From positions 1-24,224 of the IMG/VR virus record IMGVR_UViG_3300036979_000316: a DNA stretch of 24,224 nt, one strand, 5' to 3'. This DNA is from a virus. A program made the translations under genes and the position numbers. The notes under the pieces are model-generated. The model saw only the letters and a list, made by a program, of their open reading frames with translations, had not been told where the DNA came from and did not search any database. Shown piece after piece: positions 7,437 to 15,719 of this stretch (within the stretch, counting starts at the first letter, position 1; every line of letters starts with the position of its first letter).

Positions 7437-8030
7437 ATGAAAAAAATAGAGACTCAATATCATAGTTCGATTGAAACACTCGAATATAGGGTGTTTTTGA
7501 AAATAAGCAAATCAGGCAATTTAAAATTACTAACTATACAAGGCGAACCAGACTCGCAAATATTAGTTGACGCTTGGAGTAATATACTTAGCGAAAACGA
7601 AAAAGACACTGGAATAATGTTATTGACATCGCACCTACAAGAAAGCGATATGTCAATGATTCAACAGGCAAAAATGATGCGTTTAATTTGCGCTTATCAT
7701 TTAATGGTCTTTCAAGATGAATACGGGATAAAAATTGCAAATGAATTAAAGCTGAAAATTAATGATATGGCCCCGGATAGCATTAATAAAGTTAGGGCTA
7801 AGTTTAATCAAATAAATACTCAGATTCAGTTAAATACAATATACTCTCAGAAAAAATATAAGACCGATAAAGAACAAACATTCGAAAGTATTATCGCACA
7901 GTGCGAAAACATACTAAAACGGAGTTTACCAAGAGACATAACAGTTAAAGAATTTAACGCAAATTATAAAGTAATCAAAGAAATAATCTCACAATACGAA
8001 AAAAATGGCCGGGAAAGTAAAAGCAGATGA
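7437..8030 (+). CDS. Tail assembly chaperone-like protein
   Basis: This 197-aa, largely helical protein lies directly before the tape measure gene and overlaps its start by 26 bases, the usual place of tail assembly chaperones that coat the tape measure before tail polymerisation. Visible parts are a short beta start (LEYRVFLKISKSGNLKLLTIQG), a long helical middle (MIQQAKMMRLICAYHLMVFQDEYG) and a basic C-terminus ending in RESKSR. There is no diagnostic motif. An A7 run (7999-8005) lies exactly where this frame and the tape measure frame meet, but no evidence ties it to frameshifting. Confidence 0.5.
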   Translation: MKKIETQYHSSIETLEYRVFLKISKSGNLKLLTIQGEPDSQILVDAWSNILSENEKDTGIMLLTSHLQESDMSMIQQAKMMRLICAYHLMVFQDEYGIKIANELKLKINDMAPDSINKVRAKFNQINTQIQLNTIYSQKKYKTDKEQTFESIIAQCENILKRSLPRDITVKEFNANYKVIKEIISQYEKNGRESKSR

Positions 8031-10515
8031 ATTATTTGATTTAGATAAGTTTAAAAAAGATTTAGAGGCTACAAAAAAGCTATTGATTGATAACGATGAA
8101 GCGTTAAAAGAGTTTATGAAATCAATGCAAGAGGGTTCTAAGACTATTAAAGATTCACAAACAGCAAACGAAAATTTAGGTAAAGCAAAGAAAAATCTAT
8201 CTGAGGCAGAAAAAGAAGCGATAAGAGTTCAGAAAGATGCTGAAAAAATACTTATTGATAAACAAAAAGCAGAAAATGCTGAATTAGGAACATTAGAAAG
8301 ATTACAGGCGGCAAATAGAAATTTAGCAAAAGAGCGTAATAAATTAAACTTAGAAACCGATACCGGGAAGAAAAGATTAGGTGAGATAAATTCAGAACTA
8401 GATAAGAATAATAAAACAATAAAAGATAATGTCGATTCACTCGGTAAACAAAGGTTAAATATTGGGAATTATAAAAGCGCATTAGAAGGTTTGCCAGAGC
8501 CATTAAAAAACGCTGGCGATTCTGTAGGTGGGTTAGGAAAGCAATTCATCGCATTAATGATGAATCCTATAGCCTTATTTATAGCGGCAATAGTTGGAGG
8601 GTTATACGCATTATTCAAAGCATTCATATCAACAGACGAAGGGGCTGTAAAATTTGCTCAGGTAATGGAATCTATAAAAGCCGTTCTTGATGTTGTTAGA
8701 CAAAGATTAGCACAATTTGCGGACGGTGTAGTAAGTTTGTTTAAAGGTGAATGGAGTGAAGCGGCAAAGCAATTCGGAAACGCATTTGAAAAGATAGGAG
8801 AACAAATGAAGTCGGCTGTAAATGCTGCATTTGAATATCAAAGAATACTCGATGAAATAGGTGATTCAGAAAGCAATTATGTTTCACAATCAGCCGAAAA
8901 TAGAAATAAAATTGCCAAACTCGAATTTATCTCTAAAGACCAAACAAAAACTATTGAAGAAAGAAAAGCAGCTTTACAGGAAGCTATGAAATTAAGTGAA
9001 GAGGAAAGTAAAAAATCAATCCAATTGGCAAAGAATAAATTAGAAGCTGAAATAAATTATTTAGCCTTAAAATCTGATTCAAGGAATAAAGTTAATGCGC
9101 AGGAAATATTAGACTTTATAAAGATGACCGATGAACAACAAAAAAGTGCTAAAAAATCATTGCAAATTGTACGTAATAATAACGAGGCAAAATTTGATGA
9201 ATTAGAAAAAATGTATGGTTCAATGATAGATGCTGATACTAGGTATTTTGATGAAAATAAGAAAAATAATGCAAAGCTGTCACAATTTACAAAAGATGAA
9301 ATTGATAAAAGACATAAATATAAAGTTGACCAATTAAAAGCAGAGAGAGACGCTATTGGAGAGTCGGCAAATTATGACCAAGAAATAAGAAAGAGAAATG
9401 AAAAAGCTGCAGCCGATGAAATGGCACGACTTCAAAAGCAAGAATCAGAAAAACTAAAACTAGAAAAGGAAATACATGACAATAAAATACGCAATATCGA
9501 TATTGAGTATTTAAAATCAGTTGAGGCATCTAGTAAAGATTATTTAGCTAAAAAGAAAAATGGGAGTGCGACTTTAGAAGATGAAAAAACATATTCAAAT
9601 AAAATATTAGAAGCAAAAAAAGCGGCTTTAGTCTCAGAAATGTTATTGGAGAAAGATAACATGGATAAGTATTTAGAGTTACAGAATCAGTTAAATGAAT
9701 TAGAAATAAAACAGTTTGAAGACAAAGAAAAAGAAAAGCAAGCTGCAATACAACAAACATTTGACTTGACAAAGCAAGGAGTGTCCGCAATTACAGGACT
9801 TGTAAATCAAATGTATGATAATGAAATTATAGAGATACAGGCCAAAAATGCAACAGAAATAGAAGAAAGCCAAGCACGCAGAGAAAGAGAATTAAAGGCA
9901 CATAAAGATGATAAAGATGCAATTGCTAAAATAAATAAAAAATATGATGACCAACAAAAAGCTATTGAAAAAAAGAATAAAGACGAAGAGAAAAAAGTTA
10001 AAATACAGCAATTTAATATAAATAAAGCAGAGAAGGCAATAAATGCAGGCATAGAAATAGCGTTAAATATTATTAAAGCGTCAAACCCTGCTATGGCATG
10101 GATGATACCTTGGATTTCAGCAATTGGAGCTATTCAGTTGGGAACAATATTAGCAGCAAAAGCGCCTGCATATAAAGAAGGTACAGAATTTCATGAAGGC
10201 GGTCTTGCAATAGTCGGTGACGGCGGTATGTCCGAACTTATCAAAACTCCAGACTCAAAATGGTATCTAAGCCCTAATACCTCAACAGTACTTGACTTGC
10301 CTAGAGGGTCGAAAGTTATAAAAGGAGAGGAAACACAAAAACTAATGGGGGGTAGTTCAATTGATAAGTATCACGAATTATTAAAAGAACAGAAAGAAAC
10401 TACCAGCGCAATAAAGAAAATAAAGATATTAAACACTAATTTTACAGAAAACGGAATAGAAAGAATCGTTACCGAAGGGAATTCAAGAACTAAGTTACAA
10501 AACAAATACGCATGA
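8005..10515 (+). CDS. Tail tape measure protein
   Basis: The 836-aa protein sets tail length and takes part in DNA ejection. It has a long coiled-coil N-terminus (residues 1-160, Lys/Glu rich), a hydrophobic segment at about 179-207 (QFIALMMNPIALFIAAIVGG), another coiled coil through about 640, and a second hydrophobic helical region at 675-716 (AINAGIEIALNIIKA, MAWMIPWISAIGAIQLGTIL). The C-terminal EGTEFHEGGLAIVGDGGMSELI and RGSKVIKGEE are typical endings of tape measures in Bacteroidota phages. The start ATG is within the upstream chaperone gene; the stop overlaps the next gene by four bases (ATGA). Length would suggest a medium siphovirus tail. Confidence 0.88.
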   Translation: MAGKVKADELFDLDKFKKDLEATKKLLIDNDEALKEFMKSMQEGSKTIKDSQTANENLGKAKKNLSEAEKEAIRVQKDAEKILIDKQKAENAELGTLERLQAANRNLAKERNKLNLETDTGKKRLGEINSELDKNNKTIKDNVDSLGKQRLNIGNYKSALEGLPEPLKNAGDSVGGLGKQFIALMMNPIALFIAAIVGGLYALFKAFISTDEGAVKFAQVMESIKAVLDVVRQRLAQFADGVVSLFKGEWSEAAKQFGNAFEKIGEQMKSAVNAAFEYQRILDEIGDSESNYVSQSAENRNKIAKLEFISKDQTKTIEERKAALQEAMKLSEEESKKSIQLAKNKLEAEINYLALKSDSRNKVNAQEILDFIKMTDEQQKSAKKSLQIVRNNNEAKFDELEKMYGSMIDADTRYFDENKKNNAKLSQFTKDEIDKRHKYKVDQLKAERDAIGESANYDQEIRKRNEKAAADEMARLQKQESEKLKLEKEIHDNKIRNIDIEYLKSVEASSKDYLAKKKNGSATLEDEKTYSNKILEAKKAALVSEMLLEKDNMDKYLELQNQLNELEIKQFEDKEKEKQAAIQQTFDLTKQGVSAITGLVNQMYDNEIIEIQAKNATEIEESQARRERELKAHKDDKDAIAKINKKYDDQQKAIEKKNKDEEKKVKIQQFNINKAEKAINAGIEIALNIIKASNPAMAWMIPWISAIGAIQLGTILAAKAPAYKEGTEFHEGGLAIVGDGGMSELIKTPDSKWYLSPNTSTVLDLPRGSKVIKGEETQKLMGGSSIDKYHELLKEQKETTSAIKKIKILNTNFTENGIERIVTEGNSRTKLQNKYA

Positions 10516-13500
10516 GTTTTTATAAGTATTATCTGACATACAACGGAACAACAACAGAGGTATTTAAAGTTGATGGATGGAATGACATCGGCCGTGAGTA
10601 TAAAAGGTCTCCAAAGTATCACAGCGTATTAAGGCAGTTTTCAGTTGAATTAGGGTTTCATAATTCGGAGGCCGGGAAGATAATAAGAGATGCCTATTAC
10701 GAGTCAGGGTTAGACATGAATATTACATTCAAAGTAACTAAGTACAACCATTTGACAAATGTATATGATGATTTTTACGAGTCTGTAATAGATGCAAAGC
10801 CAGAATCATTAAAATTCACACGTGACTTTGTTAGGTGTTCACTAATTGATAGCTCAAAAGAAAATGACTTTGCCACCTATGATGAAATTAATTTTAATTT
10901 AGTAAATAGAACGGCAATAGACGGGACCGAGGTAGAACAATTCGAAACTGAACTTTCTGAAATACAAATACCGTATCCAGATATTTATTTACATACAAAT
11001 GCGACCGGAGGTAATGGCCTAGTAAATGAATTAAGCCCATTTGCAGAACAATTAGACTATCAAGTAATAGACCAAAGAAATGAATATCCAACAGGGGATT
11101 TAATTCATGAAGTTATTTATAAAACAGATTTAGAAGATGGAACATTAACAACCCCTGATATTGTAATATATTCAAACACTATATCGGATAGACCACTAGA
11201 ATGGAGGGTAGATTATATTAGTCCGTATATATTAAATTATGAAACTGAACATAGTACACTTTATGTTGACTGGACAAATCAAGTATCTACAAGGTCAATA
11301 CAGTTTAATGAAAAAATAATACTATTAATTGGGACAACTGAGCACATTATATGCGAAAGGACAGTAACACATACAGAATCTGACTTAGAAGTTGGGAGTA
11401 CAACGTATAACCTCCCGTCAATGTTAGCATATGAGTATGGAACAGATTATGCAGTGGAAGAAAATGCAGATGTTAAATTAGTGTCAAGATGCACTTATAC
11501 ATTTGAAAACCCTTATTCAGTTACTTACGATGGGTTCCCTTATGCGGTAGTGGAATTATTAAAAGTAGAAACAACTGACTATAAAAAATACCTGACAAAT
11601 AGCCATATATTAATTAATGAAAACGATACAGCTAATAAATTAGGCAATAATTCATATGCGGTATATGAAAATAATAGTATTAATCAACAGTCATTTGATA
11701 TTAATGTAACAACGGTTGGAGATTTAGTATTAAAAGCAATATCATTAAGTAACGAAACTGGACATTTCTTTTCAAAGGATTATAAATGTATATTAAAGCA
11801 CATAAAAGCGGATGATACATTTACTGAATACGATATATACAATGCCGGCACAACAATGACCGACAATATAAGTATAGAAAGAGACAAATACTATACAGAT
11901 GATAATGAGTATGGATTAGAAATTAATACAAATAATACATTAGTAAATTTAACACGTGCTATTAACCATACAGGGTCTAAATCATTGACTTTAGATATTG
12001 GGGATAAAGTAGAACTATCATTTTTAATACATTTTGCAACTCCAATAAATAATGAAGATTATACAGGAAACCTAAAACTAGAAAGCGTAAAAATAGATTA
12101 TAGCGATTTAGTTACTACAGTTGGTTACACAATAAAAGTACTAACTACCGAAAAAGTTACTGTAAAAGGAATGTATGTTCACGAAGCATTTTACAGAGCG
12201 ATTCAATTAGCATTAGGCGCCAAAGGTAAAGAGTCAAATGTAGAAAAGATATTCCATTCAGATTTACTAGGGCGGACAAGTTCTGAAATGGAAACTTACT
12301 CAGCAAATGGGCAATGGTCTAATTTATTTATCACGAGCGGAACAATGCTAAGAGGTCGAAATACAGATTTAAACGTATCAATTTTAGAACTATTTAGCAG
12401 CCTAGATAAGAAATTACAATTATGCCTTTATTACGATAGGACAATAAAAAAGTATGTCGTAGATACAAGAGACAAAGCGTTTAAAGATGAAAAGTTAACT
12501 ACTATAGAATCGAAAGGATTAGAGATTACTTTAAATAGTGAGTTGTTTTTTAATCAGGTTTTCACAGGTCACAATGATTTAACATACGACTATATAAAAG
12601 GAGCTAATGAATACGATGTAAATACAGAGTGGGGGATTAATTCACCTGTAAAGAATTCAATAGATTTACGGTCAAAGTATAGAACCGATACAGTAGGAAT
12701 AGTTATTCAGTTATTAAATCCGTATACTATTGCAGGGTCAAAAGATATGAAAGGCGATTCTGACATATTTATTATTGAGACTGACAACGGGATAGCTAAA
12801 TTAACAGGGGTTAATTATACAGGGTTTGAAGGGATTGAAACTTATCTAAATCCAAACATGAACCCTCGACAATGCTTATTGAGACATAATTATACATTAT
12901 ATCCTCAGTCTAAAAGGCTTTCAGATATGAATATTCGATTCATAAAGAATCAAAAAGCAATCGAGTATGAAATATATGGGGGCAGTCAAACACAATTAGT
13001 CGCCACAGCTAATTTAGATGAATGTACATTGTTGCCAGAAATCTATGATTTAACCGCTCCAATATCAGATTTGGAAATAGCCGCTATTGATTTAGACCCT
13101 AATAAATATATGGAGTTTACTAGCGATGTGGTTACTTATAACGGATGGATTGACGAATTTAAAAGAGGCGATTATAAAGGAAGTGCTAAGTTAAGATTAA
13201 GAGGAAGAAAATACACTCAACCAGCAATAGGAATATACAATCTGTATGCAGTTAATACAGGTAAATTAGCCCCAGTTGGATGGAGAGTTTCAAATAATGA
13301 AGATTGGGATGAATTAATAGAATATTTAGGTGGAGAAAGTATTGCTGGTGGAAAATTAAAAGAAATAGGTACAACAAATTGGGATGAACCAAATCAAGGA
13401 GCTACAAACGAATATGGGTTTACTGCGGTAGCTAGCGGAATGCGAAATGATAGTGGAACTTATTTATATAAAAATGTTTTATCTAATTGGTGGAGTTCAT

Positions 13501-13826
13501 CAACCCCAAATCTACCATGGGAAAACCCATTTTATACATGTTATTATGGGCATTCATATTGCTCTTATTCGGAACAATTCTATAAGAAAGTTGGATATGC
13601 AGTAAGATTAGTAACGGACATTAATCCTAATACGACAATCATAACAGATTATGACGGGAATATTTATAATGTCATTAAAATAGGTGAACAATGGTGGTTA
13701 AAGCAAGATTTAAAAGTTACTCATTTTAACGATGGTGAAATAATCCCTAATGTAATAAGCAATACCGAATGGGAGTCATTAACTACACCTGCATATTGTA
13801 ATTATAATAATAAACCTTTTATATAA
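10512..13826 (+). CDS. Large distal tail protein with C-terminal rearranged FISUMP domain
   Basis: This 1104-aa protein follows the tape measure, where siphovirus distal tail or tail-tip hub proteins lie. Residues 1 to about 900 are beta-rich with a start (YNGTTTEVFKVDGWNDIGREYKR) like distal tail proteins and a middle that I do not recognise. Residues 907-1104 match the FISUMP (Fibrobacter succinogenes major paralogous) family in pieces. The C-terminal half of the family comes first (907-1036: IYNLYAVNTGKLAPVGWRV, LGGESIAGGKLKE, WWSSSTPN, GYAVRLVTD). The N-terminal half comes after it (1045-1104: TDYDGNIYNVIKIGEQWWLKQDL, HFNDGEIIP, TTPAYCNYNN), where the protein stops. FISUMP domains have a C-type-lectin-like part and probably bind a host receptor. 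The next gene begins after five bases. Confidence 0.72.
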   Translation: MSFYKYYLTYNGTTTEVFKVDGWNDIGREYKRSPKYHSVLRQFSVELGFHNSEAGKIIRDAYYESGLDMNITFKVTKYNHLTNVYDDFYESVIDAKPESLKFTRDFVRCSLIDSSKENDFATYDEINFNLVNRTAIDGTEVEQFETELSEIQIPYPDIYLHTNATGGNGLVNELSPFAEQLDYQVIDQRNEYPTGDLIHEVIYKTDLEDGTLTTPDIVIYSNTISDRPLEWRVDYISPYILNYETEHSTLYVDWTNQVSTRSIQFNEKIILLIGTTEHIICERTVTHTESDLEVGSTTYNLPSMLAYEYGTDYAVEENADVKLVSRCTYTFENPYSVTYDGFPYAVVELLKVETTDYKKYLTNSHILINENDTANKLGNNSYAVYENNSINQQSFDINVTTVGDLVLKAISLSNETGHFFSKDYKCILKHIKADDTFTEYDIYNAGTTMTDNISIERDKYYTDDNEYGLEINTNNTLVNLTRAINHTGSKSLTLDIGDKVELSFLIHFATPINNEDYTGNLKLESVKIDYSDLVTTVGYTIKVLTTEKVTVKGMYVHEAFYRAIQLALGAKGKESNVEKIFHSDLLGRTSSEMETYSANGQWSNLFITSGTMLRGRNTDLNVSILELFSSLDKKLQLCLYYDRTIKKYVVDTRDKAFKDEKLTTIESKGLEITLNSELFFNQVFTGHNDLTYDYIKGANEYDVNTEWGINSPVKNSIDLRSKYRTDTVGIVIQLLNPYTIAGSKDMKGDSDIFIIETDNGIAKLTGVNYTGFEGIETYLNPNMNPRQCLLRHNYTLYPQSKRLSDMNIRFIKNQKAIEYEIYGGSQTQLVATANLDECTLLPEIYDLTAPISDLEIAAIDLDPNKYMEFTSDVVTYNGWIDEFKRGDYKGSAKLRLRGRKYTQPAIGIYNLYAVNTGKLAPVGWRVSNNEDWDELIEYLGGESIAGGKLKEIGTTNWDEPNQGATNEYGFTAVASGMRNDSGTYLYKNVLSNWWSSSTPNLPWENPFYTCYYGHSYCSYSEQFYKKVGYAVRLVTDINPNTTIITDYDGNIYNVIKIGEQWWLKQDLKVTHFNDGEIIPNVISNTEWESLTTPAYCNYNNKPFI

Positions 13827-13831
13827 AAAAC

Positions 13832-14611
13832 ATGAATTTCTCACTTACAAACAATATTAGATTTTATGATACGACAAAAGAAGCGGATTTCGATACATAC
13901 TTCCCTAATTTCGATAATCAGTTACTAAGGGAACAATATTACACTGATAGAAATCCACTAGAATATTATCGTGAACATATAATTAATAAAGAAATCCAAT
14001 TTCAGATTAGGAACGATGAATTAATAACCGTAGATGTATATATAGATGGGGATATTGAAGACACTGGGGCAACAGTTGCAGACATTACACCTGAAAACTG
14101 GGTAGGTGATTCTATTTATTTAGTTTCATATACTCCAAGCGCCGAAGGTATATATCAGTTTAAAATAGCAGATACAGACTTTGAATCGGACGAAGTAAAT
14201 GTAATAACTACCTCAAAAAAGATAGTAAAAGTAGAGTATTCAAATGATACCAACGACTACGGAACAATATTCGTAGATGATAGTTTAGAATCTGTCTATA
14301 CAGGTCTTGCATATTTTACCGGATACCTAAAAGCAGGTGATTCAAAAATGGAGAAAGAAGTGTTTAAAACGGATAGAGGGGTACAAGTAACACAGCGTAG
14401 CACACCAATTGACCAATTAATTTTATACATAGAGGGTATTCATGAAACATATTTACAGTACATTTCTAAAATATTTAGCTGTAATTCATTAAAAGTTAAT
14501 GATATTTTCGTAAATTCGGACGGTGAAATTAGCAAAGAGCAAATACCAGAAAGCGATTGTTTTAATCTCACTATAACACTGGTAAAAACAGATATAACGT
14601 ATTTAGTATGA
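13832..14611 (+). CDS. Minor tail or baseplate-like protein
   Basis: The 259-aa protein begins MNFSLTNNIRFYDTTKEADF and contains a beta domain with SIYLVSYTPSAEGIYQFKIADTDFESDEVNVIT (residues about 89-121), followed by a second domain with STPIDQLILYIEGIHETYLQYISKIFSCNSLKVND. I know proteins with this arrangement next to distal tail proteins in Bacteroidota phages but not their role. Position suggests a tail-tip or baseplate component. Overlaps the following gene by four bases (ATGA). Confidence 0.55.
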   Translation: MNFSLTNNIRFYDTTKEADFDTYFPNFDNQLLREQYYTDRNPLEYYREHIINKEIQFQIRNDELITVDVYIDGDIEDTGATVADITPENWVGDSIYLVSYTPSAEGIYQFKIADTDFESDEVNVITTSKKIVKVEYSNDTNDYGTIFVDDSLESVYTGLAYFTGYLKAGDSKMEKEVFKTDRGVQVTQRSTPIDQLILYIEGIHETYLQYISKIFSCNSLKVNDIFVNSDGEISKEQIPESDCFNLTITLVKTDITYLV

Positions 14612-14943
14612 ACTTGCAAATAATATATAAAGGCCAGCCTTTTTATTTACTTATATCTGATGAAATAAAATCAAACTATTATAGGCAAATTGAAGAAGAA
14701 ACAATTGTAAAAGCAATTATATCAGACGGCCAAACAAATATAGAATTTACTTTAGATAGTGAAACGTATCCAATAGAAGTTTATTCGGATCATGAATACA
14801 GGCTATACTTGTCAACCGAAATACTTAGCGTGTTAAATGAAGGAATTATAACAATGATGTTTGCGCAAGAAAATGTAATAGATTCAGAAAATGTAATAGA
14901 TAGCGAATTAATTACGCCAATCTTTGAATTAAAAAGTATTTAA
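14608..14943 (+). CDS. Small 111-aa tail-tip protein, function unknown
   Basis: The product has a beta N-terminal half (LQIIYKGQPFYLLISDEIK, TNIEFTLDSETYPIEVYS) and ends with a duplicated hexapeptide ENVIDS-ENVIDS encoded by an 18-base tandem repeat (14869-14904). It is coupled by a four-base overlap to the upstream gene and lies one base before the next. I recognise no family. The setting argues for a fibre or baseplate accessory. Confidence 0.5.
   Translation: MNLQIIYKGQPFYLLISDEIKSNYYRQIEEETIVKAIISDGQTNIEFTLDSETYPIEVYSDHEYRLYLSTEILSVLNEGIITMMFAQENVIDSENVIDSELITPIFELKSI
14869..14904 (+). repeat. 18-base tandem direct repeat within a tail gene
   Basis: GAAAATGTAATAGATTCA (14869-14886) is followed at once by GAAAATGTAATAGATAGC (14887-14904); 16 of 18 bases match. 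It keeps the frame and encodes ENVIDS twice, so it looks like a recent in-frame duplication. Confidence 0.75.
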
Positions 14944-14944
14944 G

Positions 14945-15718
14945 ATGATAAAAGTTTCATTTCAAAACAATAAAAAACCTATATTGGTAAAAACTGACAA
15001 TGGGTTAATAAGAACAATAACAGATACACAATACAATATATTAAATAATACTACAGGGGTTAATACTGGGGACGAAACTACGGCAACATTAAAGACTAAA
15101 TTAGGTATCACAATATTGTCAGGAGCTAATACAGGGGATGAAACCTCAACATCAATTGTAACAAAAATAGGGAATGGGACAAAAATAAGTTCAACATATT
15201 TACCATCGTATGTTGATGATGTGATAGAGGTAGATACATTTAATAATTTGCCATTAACAGGAGAGACAGGGATAATATATATAACAATTGATACTGGATA
15301 CGAATACAGATGGACAGGAACAGTATATATACATATAAATGTAACGGACATTTCTGGTAAAGTTGACAAAGAAACAGGAAAAGGGTTGTCAACAAACGAT
15401 TACGACAATACAGAGAAAGACTCTTTATCATTTGTTAAAAACAATGCTGTAAATTATACATCATCAATCCCATTTACAAAAGCATTAACAGACATTGATA
15501 CGCATACAATGGTCGGGAATATAACATTAACAATTAATACTACAGGGGCTTGTGATAATGCTTGTACTCAATTGTTATTGGTTAATAATTCAAGTTATTT
15601 GGCAGACGTTACAGCATTTCACACAATAGGGGAACAAGATAATACAAAGGCATATACATTGTTAACATTCGAGCGTAAAAGAGGATTATATTTGGTTTCA
15701 ATAGCTAATTTTGATTAA
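14945..15718 (+). CDS. Tail fibre-like protein with trimerisation-type repeats
   Basis: The 257-aa protein has short fibre repeats common in phage tail fibres and upper baseplate proteins: NTGDETTATLKTKLG and NTGDETSTSIVTKIG in tandem (residues about 39-73), then the LPSYVDDVIEVDTFNNLP segment, YRWTGTVYI, and SGKVDKETGKGLSTNDYDNTEKDSL, a motif I know from many phage fibres. The C-terminal 80 residues form a beta domain (TMVGNITLTIN, TFERKRGLYLVSIANFD). It probably forms an elongated trimer at the tail tip and could be an anchor for the large adhesin encoded next. The stop is one base before the next ATG. Confidence 0.65.
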   Translation: MIKVSFQNNKKPILVKTDNGLIRTITDTQYNILNNTTGVNTGDETTATLKTKLGITILSGANTGDETSTSIVTKIGNGTKISSTYLPSYVDDVIEVDTFNNLPLTGETGIIYITIDTGYEYRWTGTVYIHINVTDISGKVDKETGKGLSTNDYDNTEKDSLSFVKNNAVNYTSSIPFTKALTDIDTHTMVGNITLTINTTGACDNACTQLLLVNNSSYLADVTAFHTIGEQDNTKAYTLLTFERKRGLYLVSIANFD

Positions 15719-15719
15719 T

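Noticed and set aside
7995-8008. Programmed frameshift fusing the chaperone with the tape measure at the A7 run
   Set aside because: A shift of +1 on 7999-8005 would join the frames, but there is a good ATG for the tape measure at 8005, and known siphovirus frameshifts join two chaperones rather than a chaperone to the tape measure.
13450-13630. Diversity-generating retroelement variable region in the FISUMP part
   Set aside because: The WWSS...AVRLV segment resembles lectin-type variable regions, but there is no reverse transcriptase, no template repeat and no second copy of this segment in the window.
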